Shown: positions 13,781 to 21,577, counted from the first letter of the stretch. The stretch is DNA of 24,253 nt from Candidatus Peregrinibacteria bacterium (GCA_016215735.1 JACRIA010000064.1:1-24253); one strand, 5' to 3'. The notes: generated by a model not told the origin, from the letters alone. Numbers and translations: made by a program.

Positions 13781-16255
13781 ATGCCAACATATTTATCAGT
13801 AATCATCGGCGCAATTGCAGCGATTGCTGTTGTATGGTTCATAATCTGGCGCATTCGCAAACATAATGATTATAAGCGCATGATGAATCTTGTGTTTTTG
13901 CGCATCAGACTGCCAAGAAAAGAATCCAAAGAAGATACAGAGCGGGAGCGCGAACAGTATTCTGCGCAGAAAAACTTTAAAGAAATCACGGCTGTCATGA
14001 CGCACTTTTACGAATCTTTGCACGGAATGCTACGCGACGAGGTTGTTTATTTTTTCAAAGGCCAGGATTTTCTTTCTCTTGAATTGGCCGCATATGACAG
14101 ACAAATCCATTTTTATATTGTTATCCCGCGAAATCTTGTAAGTTTTGTGGAAAAGCAGATTACGAGTTTTTATCCTGACGCGGTGATTGAAAAAGTTCCG
14201 GATTACAATATTTTCAGGCCAAATTCCTGCGCTGCGGGTTCTTATATCAGACTTAAGAAAAAATGGATGTATCCGATCAAAACTTTTCAAAGAATGCATT
14301 CTGATCCGCTGAATAATCTTGTTAACGCTCTTTCAAAATTAGAAGACGATGAAGGCGCGGCAATACAAATGATAATCCGGCCTGTTCCGGACGGGTGGCA
14401 AAAAAAGGGCCGCAAGTACGCTGAAAAAATCTATGGCAAAAAAACTATTGAAATGGCTTGGTGGAATCCATTAAGCTGGATTGCCGCGTTTTTTGACATG
14501 TTGTTCCGGCACGAGACAAAGCCGCAAATGGAACAGCAGGGCCGTACAACTCCAATGACTGACGAAGAGACAAAAGCGCTTGAAGAAAAAAATTCAAAGC
14601 CCGGATATAACTGCGTTATCAGAGTTGTCGCGAGTTCTCCAATTAAGCGTGAAGCAATTGATAATTTGCATAATATACGCGATGCTTTTGGCCAATATGA
14701 CGCGCCGAATCAGAATGAATTGCTTTATACAAGATGGCATAATGACAGATTTTTGATTTCGAATTTTATTTTCAGACGGCCTGTTAGGAACTGGCTGCAA
14801 TGGCTGAACACGCGAAGAATGCTTTTGTGTTCGGAAGAAGTTGCGAGCATTTTCCATCTTCCAAGCATCAGATACAATCAAAATCCGATGATTTCGTGGC
14901 AGAATTACAAAATCGCGCCAGCTCCTCCGCATATGCCGACTGAAGGAATTTTGCTTGGATACAATACTTATCGCGGCACTGTAAAAGAAATCAGAATCAA
15001 GCAGGAAGACAGGTTCAGGCATTTTTATGTTGTTGGACAAACTGGTACTGGTAAATCCTCGTTATTGCAGGTTTTAGCGCGGCAGGATTTAAAAAACGGA
15101 GACGGCTTCGCGATTATTGATCCGCACGGAAGCCTTGTTGAAGACATTTTGCCGTTTATCCCGCGTGAAAGAGCTGATGATGTTATTTACTTTAATCCTG
15201 GAGACATGGAGCGTCCTGTTGGAATTAATCTTCTTGAAGGCGATACATGGGAAGAAAAAGAGTTTATTGCAATGGAAGCAATGAACATCATGGTGAAGTT
15301 GTTTGGCGAAGAAATATTCGGACCAAGAATTCAGGACTATTTCAGAAACGGTTGTTTAACGCTTATGTCAGATCCTGAAGGAGGCGCTATTACGGATATG
15401 GTGCGCTTATTTACTGATGATGATTTCGCAAGATATAAAATTGAAAAAGTTACGAATCCGATTGTGCAGTCGTTCTGGAAACACCAGATGGCAAAAACCG
15501 GCATGAGAGAAAAACAGGAAATGATTCCTTATTTTGCAGCGAAATTCGGCCAGTTTGTCACGAATACAATGATGCGTAATATTATCGGGCAGACTAAATC
15601 TTCCTTCAATTTATTTGACGCGATGCAGGAAGGGAAAATAGTGCTTATCAATCTATCAAAAGGCGAAACCGGCGAAATCAACTCAAAACTGCTCGGAATG
15701 GTGCTTGTCGCGAAAATCCAGATGGCTGCAATGAAGCGCCAAAAACTGCCGAAAGAGCAGAGACGCAACTTTTTCCTGTATATTGATGAGTTTCAAAACT
15801 ATGTTACGGACTCAATTGAAACGATTTTGTCAGAAGCAAGAAAATACCGCCTTGCGCTTATTATCGCGCATCAATATCTGGCGCAATTGGAAGACAAAGG
15901 CGGAGAACTCTCTAGAAAGCGCGCGACTGTAAAAGAAGCGGTTTTCGGCAACGTGGGAAGCATGATGGCTTATAAGATTGGTGCGCAGGATGCAGAGTAT
16001 CTGGCAAAAGAATTTGCGCCTGTTTTTTCTGATCAGGATTTGATAAATATGGATAAGTTCAAGGGTGTTTGCAAGCTTTCAATTGATATGCAGCCGTGCC
16101 GGCCATTCAGCTTGACGCCGGTCAATCCTTATCTTGAAAAAGGCGATTTTGAGGCGGCTGAAGCGTATAAACAGTTGTCGCGTCTAAAATACGGCCGCGA
16201 CCGCGAGTTTGTTGATAGAGAAATTATTCGAAGAATTGGCTCTGATGTAAGCTGA
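13781..16255 (+). CDS. TraG/VirD4-like membrane-anchored DNA-translocase ATPase
   Basis: From the ATG at 13781 the product is 824 aa. An upstream ATG at 13763 is rejected because it overlaps the -10 box. An N-terminal transmembrane helix (~6-22, SVIIGAIAAIAVVWFIIW) is followed by a long, poorly classified cytosolic region. Then come a HerA/VirD4-class motor with Walker A GQTGTGKS (419-426), FAIIDPHGSLVEDIL, and Walker B FFLYIDEFQNY (D669, E670), and the sensor-like RLALIIAHQYLAQL. This combination is typical of TraG/TraD/VirB4-like coupling ATPases. No relaxase, VirB6, VirB8 or pilin gene is nearby, and codon use matches core genes. It may therefore be a resident motor for DNA movement or type IV pilus-like uptake rather than part of a conjugative element. 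That role is inference. Confidence 0.85.
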   Translation: MPTYLSVIIGAIAAIAVVWFIIWRIRKHNDYKRMMNLVFLRIRLPRKESKEDTEREREQYSAQKNFKEITAVMTHFYESLHGMLRDEVVYFFKGQDFLSLELAAYDRQIHFYIVIPRNLVSFVEKQITSFYPDAVIEKVPDYNIFRPNSCAAGSYIRLKKKWMYPIKTFQRMHSDPLNNLVNALSKLEDDEGAAIQMIIRPVPDGWQKKGRKYAEKIYGKKTIEMAWWNPLSWIAAFFDMLFRHETKPQMEQQGRTTPMTDEETKALEEKNSKPGYNCVIRVVASSPIKREAIDNLHNIRDAFGQYDAPNQNELLYTRWHNDRFLISNFIFRRPVRNWLQWLNTRRMLLCSEEVASIFHLPSIRYNQNPMISWQNYKIAPAPPHMPTEGILLGYNTYRGTVKEIRIKQEDRFRHFYVVGQTGTGKSSLLQVLARQDLKNGDGFAIIDPHGSLVEDILPFIPRERADDVIYFNPGDMERPVGINLLEGDTWEEKEFIAMEAMNIMVKLFGEEIFGPRIQDYFRNGCLTLMSDPEGGAITDMVRLFTDDDFARYKIEKVTNPIVQSFWKHQMAKTGMREKQEMIPYFAAKFGQFVTNTMMRNIIGQTKSSFNLFDAMQEGKIVLINLSKGETGEINSKLLGMVLVAKIQMAAMKRQKLPKEQRRNFFLYIDEFQNYVTDSIETILSEARKYRLALIIAHQYLAQLEDKGGELSRKRATVKEAVFGNVGSMMAYKIGAQDAEYLAKEFAPVFSDQDLINMDKFKGVCKLSIDMQPCRPFSLTPVNPYLEKGDFEAAEAYKQLSRLKYGRDREFVDREIIRRIGSDVS

Positions 16256-16279
16256 AAAATTAGAAAATAATCTTAAAAT

Positions 16280-16317
16280 CGCTCAAGTGTATGTGAAAGA
16301 CGAAGGAGCGTTTTTTT
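16280..16317 (+). terminator. Possible intrinsic terminator after the TraG-like gene
   Basis: CGCTC (16280-16284) can pair with GAGCG (16306-16310), followed directly by seven T residues. The stem is short and the loop is 21 nt, so strength is doubtful. Its position between a stop codon and the next promoter supports it. Confidence 0.4.
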
Positions 16318-16325
16318 GGTATAAT
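16317..16325 (+). promoter_or_regulatory. Extended -10 promoter of the 3D/PG-binding gene
   Basis: TGG-TATAAT is a perfect extended -10 element. The 15-base sequence TATAATATTTTGATA from 16320 is repeated exactly at 19135, at the promoter of the M23-SLH gene. The leader is about 90 nt and holds the microsatellite and a palindrome. Confidence 0.65.
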
Positions 16326-16332
16326 ATTTTGA

Positions 16333-16370
16333 TAAAGTCAAAGCTCAAAGTTCAAAACTCAAAGCTAAAA
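16333..16370 (+). repeat. Degenerate AAGTCAAAGCTCAAAG microsatellite in a 5' leader
   Basis: Imperfect 7-9 bp units (AAAGTCA, AAGCTCA, AAGTTCA, AAACTCA, AAGCTAA) start about 8 bp after the -10 box of the 3D/PG-binding gene. They resemble the repeats at 5181 and 24155. Confidence 0.65.
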
Positions 16371-16382
16371 ACCAAAACAACA

Positions 16383-16399
16383 GCGCGGTAAGGCCGCGC
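16383..16399. repeat. GCGCGG-N5-CCGCGC palindrome in the leader
   Basis: A perfect 6-bp inverted repeat 22 bp before the ATG at 16421. It would form a stable hairpin in the mRNA leader. Confidence 0.6.
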
Positions 16400-16420
16400 C
16401 AAATAAAAACCAAAACAAAA

Positions 16421-18187
16421 ATGAAAAAAGCATTTGCGCGGGTGGCCGGAACGGATCCGCGCGTGATGAAGAAAATCGCTTCAATTCTGATTGCAGCAGT
16501 ATTCATGTTTTTGTACGCTATTGAACCGGCTTTAGCTGCTGTGCCAGGCCGTCCGATTGTTAAGAGCGAACCAATAGCTGTTGCTCCTGCGGAAAGACCG
16601 AATACCTATCCCTATAAGAAGCTGTTTTTGATTTCCGCGTACTACAGGCCTGTGCCGAATCAAAAGCATTACTTCATGGGCAGTTATGACGCTGAAGTCC
16701 GCATGAACGGCGATAACCACAGCGCTGATGGAATTGTTGTTTATCCGGGAATGATCGCGGCGCCGAAAGTTTATGATTTTGACACAAAAATGTATATTTC
16801 AGGAGTTGGCATTGTCGCTGTGCACGATAGAGGCGGTGCTATCGTTGAAGCTGGCAAGAAAAAACAAGATTACGATAGGCTCGACATTTGGATGGGCGCG
16901 GGCGATAAAGGCTTGGAGCGTGCTCTCGCGTGGGGTAAAAGACTGAAAGAAGTTGTTGTTTACGGCCGCGATTCTTCGATTAAGGAAGATGTTTATCTTG
17001 AAGATTATACGTTAGATGAAAATAGGCTGGCTTCGACTGGCATTGTCCGCAGAAAATATACGATATTTCCGTCTGACATATGGTACAAAAGCAAAGGCGA
17101 CGATGTTAAAAAACTCCAAAACACTTTGTATCAATTCGGATATCTCAAAGAAAAACCAAGCGGATATTATGGAAAAACGACTCAACAGGCTGTTTTTGAT
17201 TTCCAAAAAGAAAACAATGTCGTAGCGAGCTGGGAGGAAATGGGGGCCGGCCATACGGGTCCACAGACAAGATGGATGCTCGAACTTACTTACAGCGCTT
17301 ACAATAAAGAAAAATTCCCGAGAATCGGCCTGCGCAAAGGAGCAAAAGATCCGGATAATATAAAAAGACTTCAAAAAATATTGGCTAGCCTCGGCTATGT
17401 TGTCGAGGTAAGCGGCGAATACGACAGCCAGACAGAAATCGCTGTACAAATGTTCCAGGTTGACCAAAGTGTTTTGCCGGGTACAGAAGCGGTGGGCGCT
17501 GGATCATTCGGACCGAAAACACGTGAAACTTTAATCAGAAAATATTTAGCCCAGCTTGTTTCAGACACAAAAGATCCGGAACAAAATGATAGTCAAATTG
17601 GCGATTACACAGCTTTGAGATTAAACGGCGGAGAATTGCAGTTAGGCGACAAAAATAAAGAGGTCGCGGCTTTGCAAAAAGAACTTTACAATCTCGGCTA
17701 TTTGAAAACAAAACCTAGCGGTTATTACGGCGTTCTAACAAAACACGCTGTTTTTAAATTCCAGCAGGCAATGGAATTGATGGATAATGAAAAGAATCCG
17801 CGAGCCGGAATTTTTGGCCCTGTGACGCGAAGCCGGTTGAATCAAATTATTGCTGAAAGAACATACACGAAACGATTGATAGCGGAAAAGAGTAAATCTA
17901 CGGCGCCTCTGCCGGCTATGATTGCAAAATCAGATAGGCCGGAGCCAATCACGCAGGAAATCGATTTTGGCGAAAACGGCGAACATGTTGAAAAACTGCA
18001 AAAAGCATTGAAAAAACTTGGATATTTCAAGAGCGGTCTTATTTCAGGATATTTTGGCGAGGAAACGCGAAAAGCTGTTTTGACCTTTCAAAAGGACAAA
18101 GGAATTATCGCTTCTGAATCTGATACTGGCGCTGGAAGAGTCGGACCTTCAACAAAAGAATTTTTGAATCAGGTTTTGAGCTCTTAA
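16421..18187 (+). CDS. Secreted 3D-domain protein with four peptidoglycan-binding repeats
   Basis: The 588-aa product has a signal peptide; the hydrophobic stretch IASILIAAVFMFLYAIEPALA ends near residue 40. Residues ~68-188 resemble a 3D (Asp-Asp-Asp) domain, the fold of MltA/Rpf-type lytic enzymes, with VHDRGGAI and DRLDIWMG supplying conserved aspartates. Four PG_binding_1 repeats follow at about 228-272, 311-360, 412-455 and 521-575. Each contains an LQ..L..LGY core and a GYYG or equivalent turn. It probably binds and perhaps cleaves peptidoglycan outside the membrane. An ATG at 16466 (MKKIASILIA) would start directly at the signal peptide; codons 6-14 of the longer form coincide with a repeated palindrome (16436-16462), so the shorter start is credible. 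It is convergent with TsaE-HD, 4 bp apart. Confidence 0.85.
   Translation: MKKAFARVAGTDPRVMKKIASILIAAVFMFLYAIEPALAAVPGRPIVKSEPIAVAPAERPNTYPYKKLFLISAYYRPVPNQKHYFMGSYDAEVRMNGDNHSADGIVVYPGMIAAPKVYDFDTKMYISGVGIVAVHDRGGAIVEAGKKKQDYDRLDIWMGAGDKGLERALAWGKRLKEVVVYGRDSSIKEDVYLEDYTLDENRLASTGIVRRKYTIFPSDIWYKSKGDDVKKLQNTLYQFGYLKEKPSGYYGKTTQQAVFDFQKENNVVASWEEMGAGHTGPQTRWMLELTYSAYNKEKFPRIGLRKGAKDPDNIKRLQKILASLGYVVEVSGEYDSQTEIAVQMFQVDQSVLPGTEAVGAGSFGPKTRETLIRKYLAQLVSDTKDPEQNDSQIGDYTALRLNGGELQLGDKNKEVAALQKELYNLGYLKTKPSGYYGVLTKHAVFKFQQAMELMDNEKNPRAGIFGPVTRSRLNQIIAERTYTKRLIAEKSKSTAPLPAMIAKSDRPEPITQEIDFGENGEHVEKLQKALKKLGYFKSGLISGYFGEETRKAVLTFQKDKGIIASESDTGAGRVGPSTKEFLNQVLSS
16436..16462. repeat. GCGCGG-N15-CCGCGC palindrome at the 5' end of the 3D gene
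   Basis: The flanks TTTGCGCGGG and GGATCCGCGC match those at 13691-13719. It lies between the two possible starts (16421 and 16466) of the 3D-domain gene. Confidence 0.6.
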
Positions 18188-18191
18188 GTGA

Positions 18192-19121
18192 TCAGCGCGC
18201 AAGCTGTTCTTCCAGTTCAAAAATTTTCTTTTCGATTTTATCAACGATTTTTGGCGCGGGTTTAGCCTGCCAATAACGTTTGCGGCCGTCGCGCAGTCGC
18301 TCTGAAAGAGCGACTATTCTGCTATGTTTAACTCTTTTGTCGGCATAATAAACGATTTTTTCTTCTAAGGCCGTAGGTGCAATTTTAGGGCTTATAATAG
18401 CCTCGAACTGTTGAGTTAAAATCGGGTGAGAAAGGTCTTTTCGGCCAAGAGCTCCTAACGCGGCGGAGGTTAATTCCACATCATTAATTTCCCTGTTTTG
18501 GAAACTTTTGTGTTTTAGCAAATCGTGCAGGAGCGCGAGTTCGATGACGCGGCGAAGATTGATTTTTTTGCCTTTTTTGATGAGACGCAATGCGATCTCG
18601 TGCGCGAGATCCGCGACAACTTCCATATGTTTAATTACGTGCTGCGGCGTGTGATATTTTTTGTAAAGTTTGTAAATCCAGGTTGTGTCGGTTTGTTCAA
18701 GAATCGTGATGCGGCGTGAGGTCCGGCCTGTATATTCAAAGAAAATATCAATCCGGTCCGGCGGCAAAGCTGAAGTAAGATTTTGCGCCCATTCAATTAC
18801 AACAAGCGCTCGCGGCCGCCGCAAAATTTCATTTAACGAGTGATGCAGAATTTCATCATCATTAGCAATCCGATAAAAATCGCAGTGAAAAAAAGCGCGG
18901 CCTTTATTCTTTAATTCTCTTATAAAAGCGAAAGTCGGACTTTTGATGTATTTTTCTTGCGCGCCAATGCCGAGGCTGCATCCTTTTGCAAAAACTGTCT
19001 TACCAGTGCCAAGCCCGCCATATAGACAAATAACGCCGCGACGGTTTATTTTCTCAACTAGATGCCGCGCCAAGCTGATTGTTTGTTTTTCGCTTTCTGA
19101 TAAGTAAATTCTTGATAACAT
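18192..19121 (-). CDS. tsaE: TsaE fused to an HD-superfamily hydrolase domain
   Basis: The 309-aa product joins two domains. Residues 1-~142 are TsaE, the ATPase that supports TsaB-TsaD in making t6A37 on ANN-decoding tRNAs. It has Walker A GGLGTGKT (35-42), the SPTF motif (61-64), HCDFYR (79-84) and VIEWA (108-112). Residues ~150-290 carry an HD-type metal phosphohydrolase pattern: H165 in HVIKHM, H199-D200 in LLHDLLKH, H204, and D261 in YYADKRVKH. TsaE is normally ~150 aa and alone, so the C-terminal domain is an addition. Its substrate is unknown; a nucleotide or RNA-repair role is speculation. It converges with the 3D gene and diverges from the M23-SLH gene. The two divergent promoters must share the A+T-rich 19122-19150 region. 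No tsaB or tsaD is in the window. Confidence 0.88.
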   Translation of the reverse strand: MLSRIYLSESEKQTISLARHLVEKINRRGVICLYGGLGTGKTVFAKGCSLGIGAQEKYIKSPTFAFIRELKNKGRAFFHCDFYRIANDDEILHHSLNEILRRPRALVVIEWAQNLTSALPPDRIDIFFEYTGRTSRRITILEQTDTTWIYKLYKKYHTPQHVIKHMEVVADLAHEIALRLIKKGKKINLRRVIELALLHDLLKHKSFQNREINDVELTSAALGALGRKDLSHPILTQQFEAIISPKIAPTALEEKIVYYADKRVKHSRIVALSERLRDGRKRYWQAKPAPKIVDKIEKKIFELEEQLAR

Positions 19122-19140
19122 GCCGTGAATATGATATAAT
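19112..19140 (+). promoter_or_regulatory. Promoter of the M23-SLH gene (TTGATA-N17-TATAAT, extended -10)
   Basis: TTGATA (19112-19117) and a perfect TATAAT (19135-19140) are 17 bp apart, with TGA directly before the -10 box. The -35 lies inside the first codons of the divergent tsaE-HD gene. The predicted leader is about 80 nt. Confidence 0.8.
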
Positions 19141-19152
19141 ATTTTGATACTA

Positions 19153-19209
19153 GGACAGGAATCCGCCTCAGGCGGAGGATGTCCCTAAAAATAATTCGCC
19201 GCAGGCGAA
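19153..19209 (+). repeat. Two hairpins in the M23-SLH leader
   Basis: A nested hairpin, GGACA/TGTCC (19153-19184) outside TCCGCC/GGCGGA (19162-19176), is followed by TTCGCC-GCA-GGCGAA (19195-19209). Both belong to the CCGCC/GGCGG-type palindrome family. Together they would structure most of the leader up to 17 nt before the ATG. Confidence 0.65.
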
Positions 19210-19226
19210 AACCACTAATATAATAA

Positions 19227-21188
19227 ATGTTCGGAAACAAAAACAAAAACAAAAAAAAACGAAGGCACAGCATACACCATCACGAGCACAATCGAAAACG
19301 AATCCAAAAAATTCTTTTCTACGTTGTGATTGGTTTATTCATGCTGTCCTCCCTTGCTTCTTTTGGAAACATGAAGTTTTTCCGCGCGAGTGTTTTGCCT
19401 GTAAAACCTGTGCCAGCTTTTGACGGAACAACTTATCCGATAAAACTTATTCCGAATTGGGTGAAATTAGCTTCAAATGAATGGAATCTGACTTTTCAAC
19501 AGATTCCAGAAGCAAAACGCATCGCAATTCCAAAATATGATCCGGCTGTTCTAAAAACTCCGATAGAATCTTTGAAATACGGCAATCCCGCTGACGACGC
19601 GATTAAAAACGCAAAGCTCACTTATCCGGTCGCTTATCTTGGAGGATATAAATTGGACGGAGTTGAAAATTCCGGAAGCCATCCTGCTGTTGATATAAAA
19701 ATTCCGATAGGCACTCCTGTTTATGCTATCGCGAATGGCGCTGTGATGAAAACTGCGCTTTCTTCTGCTGGTTTTGGAAATCATATTGTAATCATGCATC
19801 CAAATGTTCCTTCGCTTGATACTCTTTATTCCGCGTACGCGCATTTAAGTCAAATAACTGTGAGCGAGGGCGATGTTGTTTTAAAAGGCCAGCAAATCGG
19901 TTTGTCCGGAGATAGCGGCCTGTCCTCTGCTCCGCATCTGCATTTTCAAATGGATACAGATAGTGCGCCGTGGCATCCGTATTGGCCGTTTACGTATAAA
20001 GATATTTCTGACGCTGGTTTAAAAAGTTTTAATGATGCAATAAATAACGGACTTGGAAAAGATAAAGCATTGGTGATGACAATTAATCCAATGAATTATG
20101 TTCAAAAATATATGGTTTATGCTGGAAGTACGCAAAATACAACTACGCCGCAAAATACAGATAATAATCAGCCGAATACGAATGGCGGCGGCGCGACGAC
20201 TACAGACAGCGGCGCGGATATCAACACAAATACAAGTACGGTTGCCGCGGACATGAGTTTCAAAATCACAGGCAAATCTTCCTACATGTGGAATGAAGGC
20301 GTTGTTTTCACAATAACTGCTTATTCAGACGATAAGGTTTTTACAGGAAATCTACCTGACAGTGTCGCTGTTTCGCTAACGAACAGCGCTGTTGGAATGC
20401 TTGATAAAACAATATTCGTAGCGAGCGATTTCACAAACGGAGTTACGCACGTTTCTTTGATAAATCCAGCGCCTGGCAAAGCAAGTATTATTGCCGGCTA
20501 TCAGGGCAAAAATTTTACTTCATTGGAATTTGAAATTTCTCCACAGGGTTTTAATCCGCGCGAGCGCGTGATATTTACTGATGATATCAGAAGCGATCTT
20601 CAAGGCAGTCTTCTTTTCGCGGATGTTTCAAGCACATTTCCGAACTATCTCGCGATTCAATATCTAAAGCAAAAAGGCATTGTTGCTGGCTATTCAGACG
20701 GCACTTTCAAACCCGAACAAGTTGTTTCACGCGCAGAAGCAATAAAACTGATTCTTGAAGCTATTGGCGCGCAATTAAAAGACGTAAGTTCAATCCCTTT
20801 TTCTGACGTGAAAAATTCCGATTGGTTCGCGAAATATGTAATGACGGGTTTTTCAGACAATATTGTAAAGGGTTATTCTGACGGAAAATTCAAGCCGGCA
20901 AACATTGTGAGCAAAGTTGAATTTCTAAAAATGCTTTTGATCGCGATGAAGATTGACGTGAATCCTCTTGTTGCGAGTGCACCGTACAGCGATGTTTTGC
21001 CGAGCGAATGGTACGCAGCGTACGTTAATTTTGCGAAAGAAAAAAATATTGTGCAGATTTTGGGCAGCAATTTTGGCCCAGCTGAAGGCATGAAACGCAA
21101 GGATGTCGCAGAAGTTATTTACAGAGCAATGATTCTGAAAGAAACAGGCGCGGATAGATACACGGAAAGTTTGGCGATGGCAAATTAG
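19227..21188 (+). CDS. Membrane-anchored M23 (LytM) peptidase with SLH domains
   Basis: The 653-aa product opens with a basic K/R/H-rich tail (1-28) and one hydrophobic segment (ILFYVVIGLFMLSSLASF, ~29-46), an uncleaved anchor or signal peptide. The M23 domain (~140-245) has the complete zinc/catalytic set: H152 and D156 in HPAVD, and H237 and H239 in HLHF, so active endopeptidase is expected. A T/N/G-rich linker (~295-340) leads to a ~110-residue Ig-like region, then three SLH domains (~462-512, 523-573, 584-637) with GYSDGTFKP and GYSDGKFKP motifs. SLH domains bind secondary cell-wall polymers or the S-layer, so the enzyme likely remodels peptidoglycan at the cell surface. tRNA-Arg follows. 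There is no SD before the ATG. Confidence 0.9.
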   Translation: MFGNKNKNKKKRRHSIHHHEHNRKRIQKILFYVVIGLFMLSSLASFGNMKFFRASVLPVKPVPAFDGTTYPIKLIPNWVKLASNEWNLTFQQIPEAKRIAIPKYDPAVLKTPIESLKYGNPADDAIKNAKLTYPVAYLGGYKLDGVENSGSHPAVDIKIPIGTPVYAIANGAVMKTALSSAGFGNHIVIMHPNVPSLDTLYSAYAHLSQITVSEGDVVLKGQQIGLSGDSGLSSAPHLHFQMDTDSAPWHPYWPFTYKDISDAGLKSFNDAINNGLGKDKALVMTINPMNYVQKYMVYAGSTQNTTTPQNTDNNQPNTNGGGATTTDSGADINTNTSTVAADMSFKITGKSSYMWNEGVVFTITAYSDDKVFTGNLPDSVAVSLTNSAVGMLDKTIFVASDFTNGVTHVSLINPAPGKASIIAGYQGKNFTSLEFEISPQGFNPRERVIFTDDIRSDLQGSLLFADVSSTFPNYLAIQYLKQKGIVAGYSDGTFKPEQVVSRAEAIKLILEAIGAQLKDVSSIPFSDVKNSDWFAKYVMTGFSDNIVKGYSDGKFKPANIVSKVEFLKMLLIAMKIDVNPLVASAPYSDVLPSEWYAAYVNFAKEKNIVQILGSNFGPAEGMKRKDVAEVIYRAMILKETGADRYTESLAMAN

Positions 21189-21226
21189 GGTCAGACCTAA
21201 TTGTTAACACTGCGCGAGCCGTCAAT

Positions 21227-21255
21227 TTGCGGCGTTTTCTTGATTGCTGTAAAAT
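21227..21255 (+). promoter_or_regulatory. Probable promoter of tRNA-Arg (TTGCGG-N17-TAAAAT)
   Basis: TTGCGG (21227-21232) and TAAAAT (21250-21255) are 17 bp apart. Transcription would start near 21262, about 19 bp before the tRNA. Confidence 0.6.
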
Positions 21256-21280
21256 CGGATTGGATTGTGGCTTTGAATGC

Positions 21281-21355
21281 GCCCCCATAGCTCAATGGAT
21301 AGAGCAGCAGCCTTCTAAGCTGTTGATGTAGGTTCGATTCCTACTGGGGGTACCA
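21281..21355 (+). tRNA. tRNA-Arg (UCU)
   Basis: A 75-nt cloverleaf with encoded CCA. The acceptor arms GCCCCCA and TGGGGGT pair with one G-U. Anticodon stem GCAGC/GCTGT holds loop CTTCTAA with anticodon TCT (21314-21316), reading AGA and AGG. The T-arm has GGTTCGATTCC. Confidence 0.97.
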
Positions 21356-21356
21356 G

Positions 21357-21372
21357 CCCCGCCTTGGCGGGG
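21357..21372. repeat. CCCCGCC/GGCGGGG palindrome directly after tRNA-Arg
   Basis: CCCCGCC-TT-GGCGGGG begins 1 bp after the CCA end. There is no T-run, so it is more likely a 3'-end processing or stability hairpin, or a mobile palindrome copy, than a terminator. Confidence 0.65.
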
Positions 21373-21424
21373 AAATTCCAAACCTCCAAAATCCAAATTC
21401 CAATTATGTTATTTACAAAAAACC

Positions 21425-21453
21425 TTGATTTGTTGCAAGGTATTTATTATAAT
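21425..21453 (+). promoter_or_regulatory. Promoter of the small RNA (TTGATT-N17-TATAAT)
   Basis: TTGATT (21425-21430) and a perfect TATAAT (21448-21453) are 17 bp apart. Transcription should begin near 21460, exactly at the first base of a 7-bp hairpin. Confidence 0.8.
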
Positions 21454-21459
21454 AAAAGC

Positions 21460-21534
21460 GCAGTTTGAATAAAACTGCCCTGCCCGAGGATTCGGGTCCG
21501 ATCTCGGGACTTTGCTACGGCAGAGTCCTTTTTT
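21460..21534 (+). ncRNA. Predicted ~75-nt small structured RNA
   Basis: The segment runs from a predicted start site to a terminator and contains no plausible ORF. It opens with a perfect hairpin, GCAGTTT-GAATA-AAACTGC (21460-21478), has a central stem CCCGA-GGAT-TCGGG (21483-21496), and ends in the terminator stem. GTCC at 21496-21499 could instead pair with GGAC at 21507-21510, part of the terminator's 5' arm, so a switch between two folds is possible. It may be a free small RNA or a terminated leader for the PH-domain gene at 21584. The latter is less likely because that gene has its own -10 box. I recognise no known RNA family. Confidence 0.65.
21507..21534 (+). terminator. Intrinsic terminator of the small RNA
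   Basis: GGACTTTGC-TACG-GCAGAGTCC gives a 9-bp stem with one G-U pair and a TACG tetraloop, followed by six T residues (21529-21534). This is the clearest terminator in the window. Confidence 0.85.
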
Positions 21535-21568
21535 ATATAAAAAATAATGGTGCGAAATCAGGGCCTGA

Positions 21569-21577
21569 TGATATAAT
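21569..21577 (+). promoter_or_regulatory. Extended -10 promoter of the PH-domain gene
   Basis: TGA-TATAAT ends 6 nt before the ATG at 21584, so transcription would start at or within a base of the start codon: a leaderless mRNA. No clear -35 is seen. Confidence 0.65.

Noticed and set aside
21183..21202. AATTAGG-N6-CCTAATT as a terminator for the M23-SLH gene
   Set aside because: The stem is A/T-rich, overlaps the stop codon and has no T-tract.
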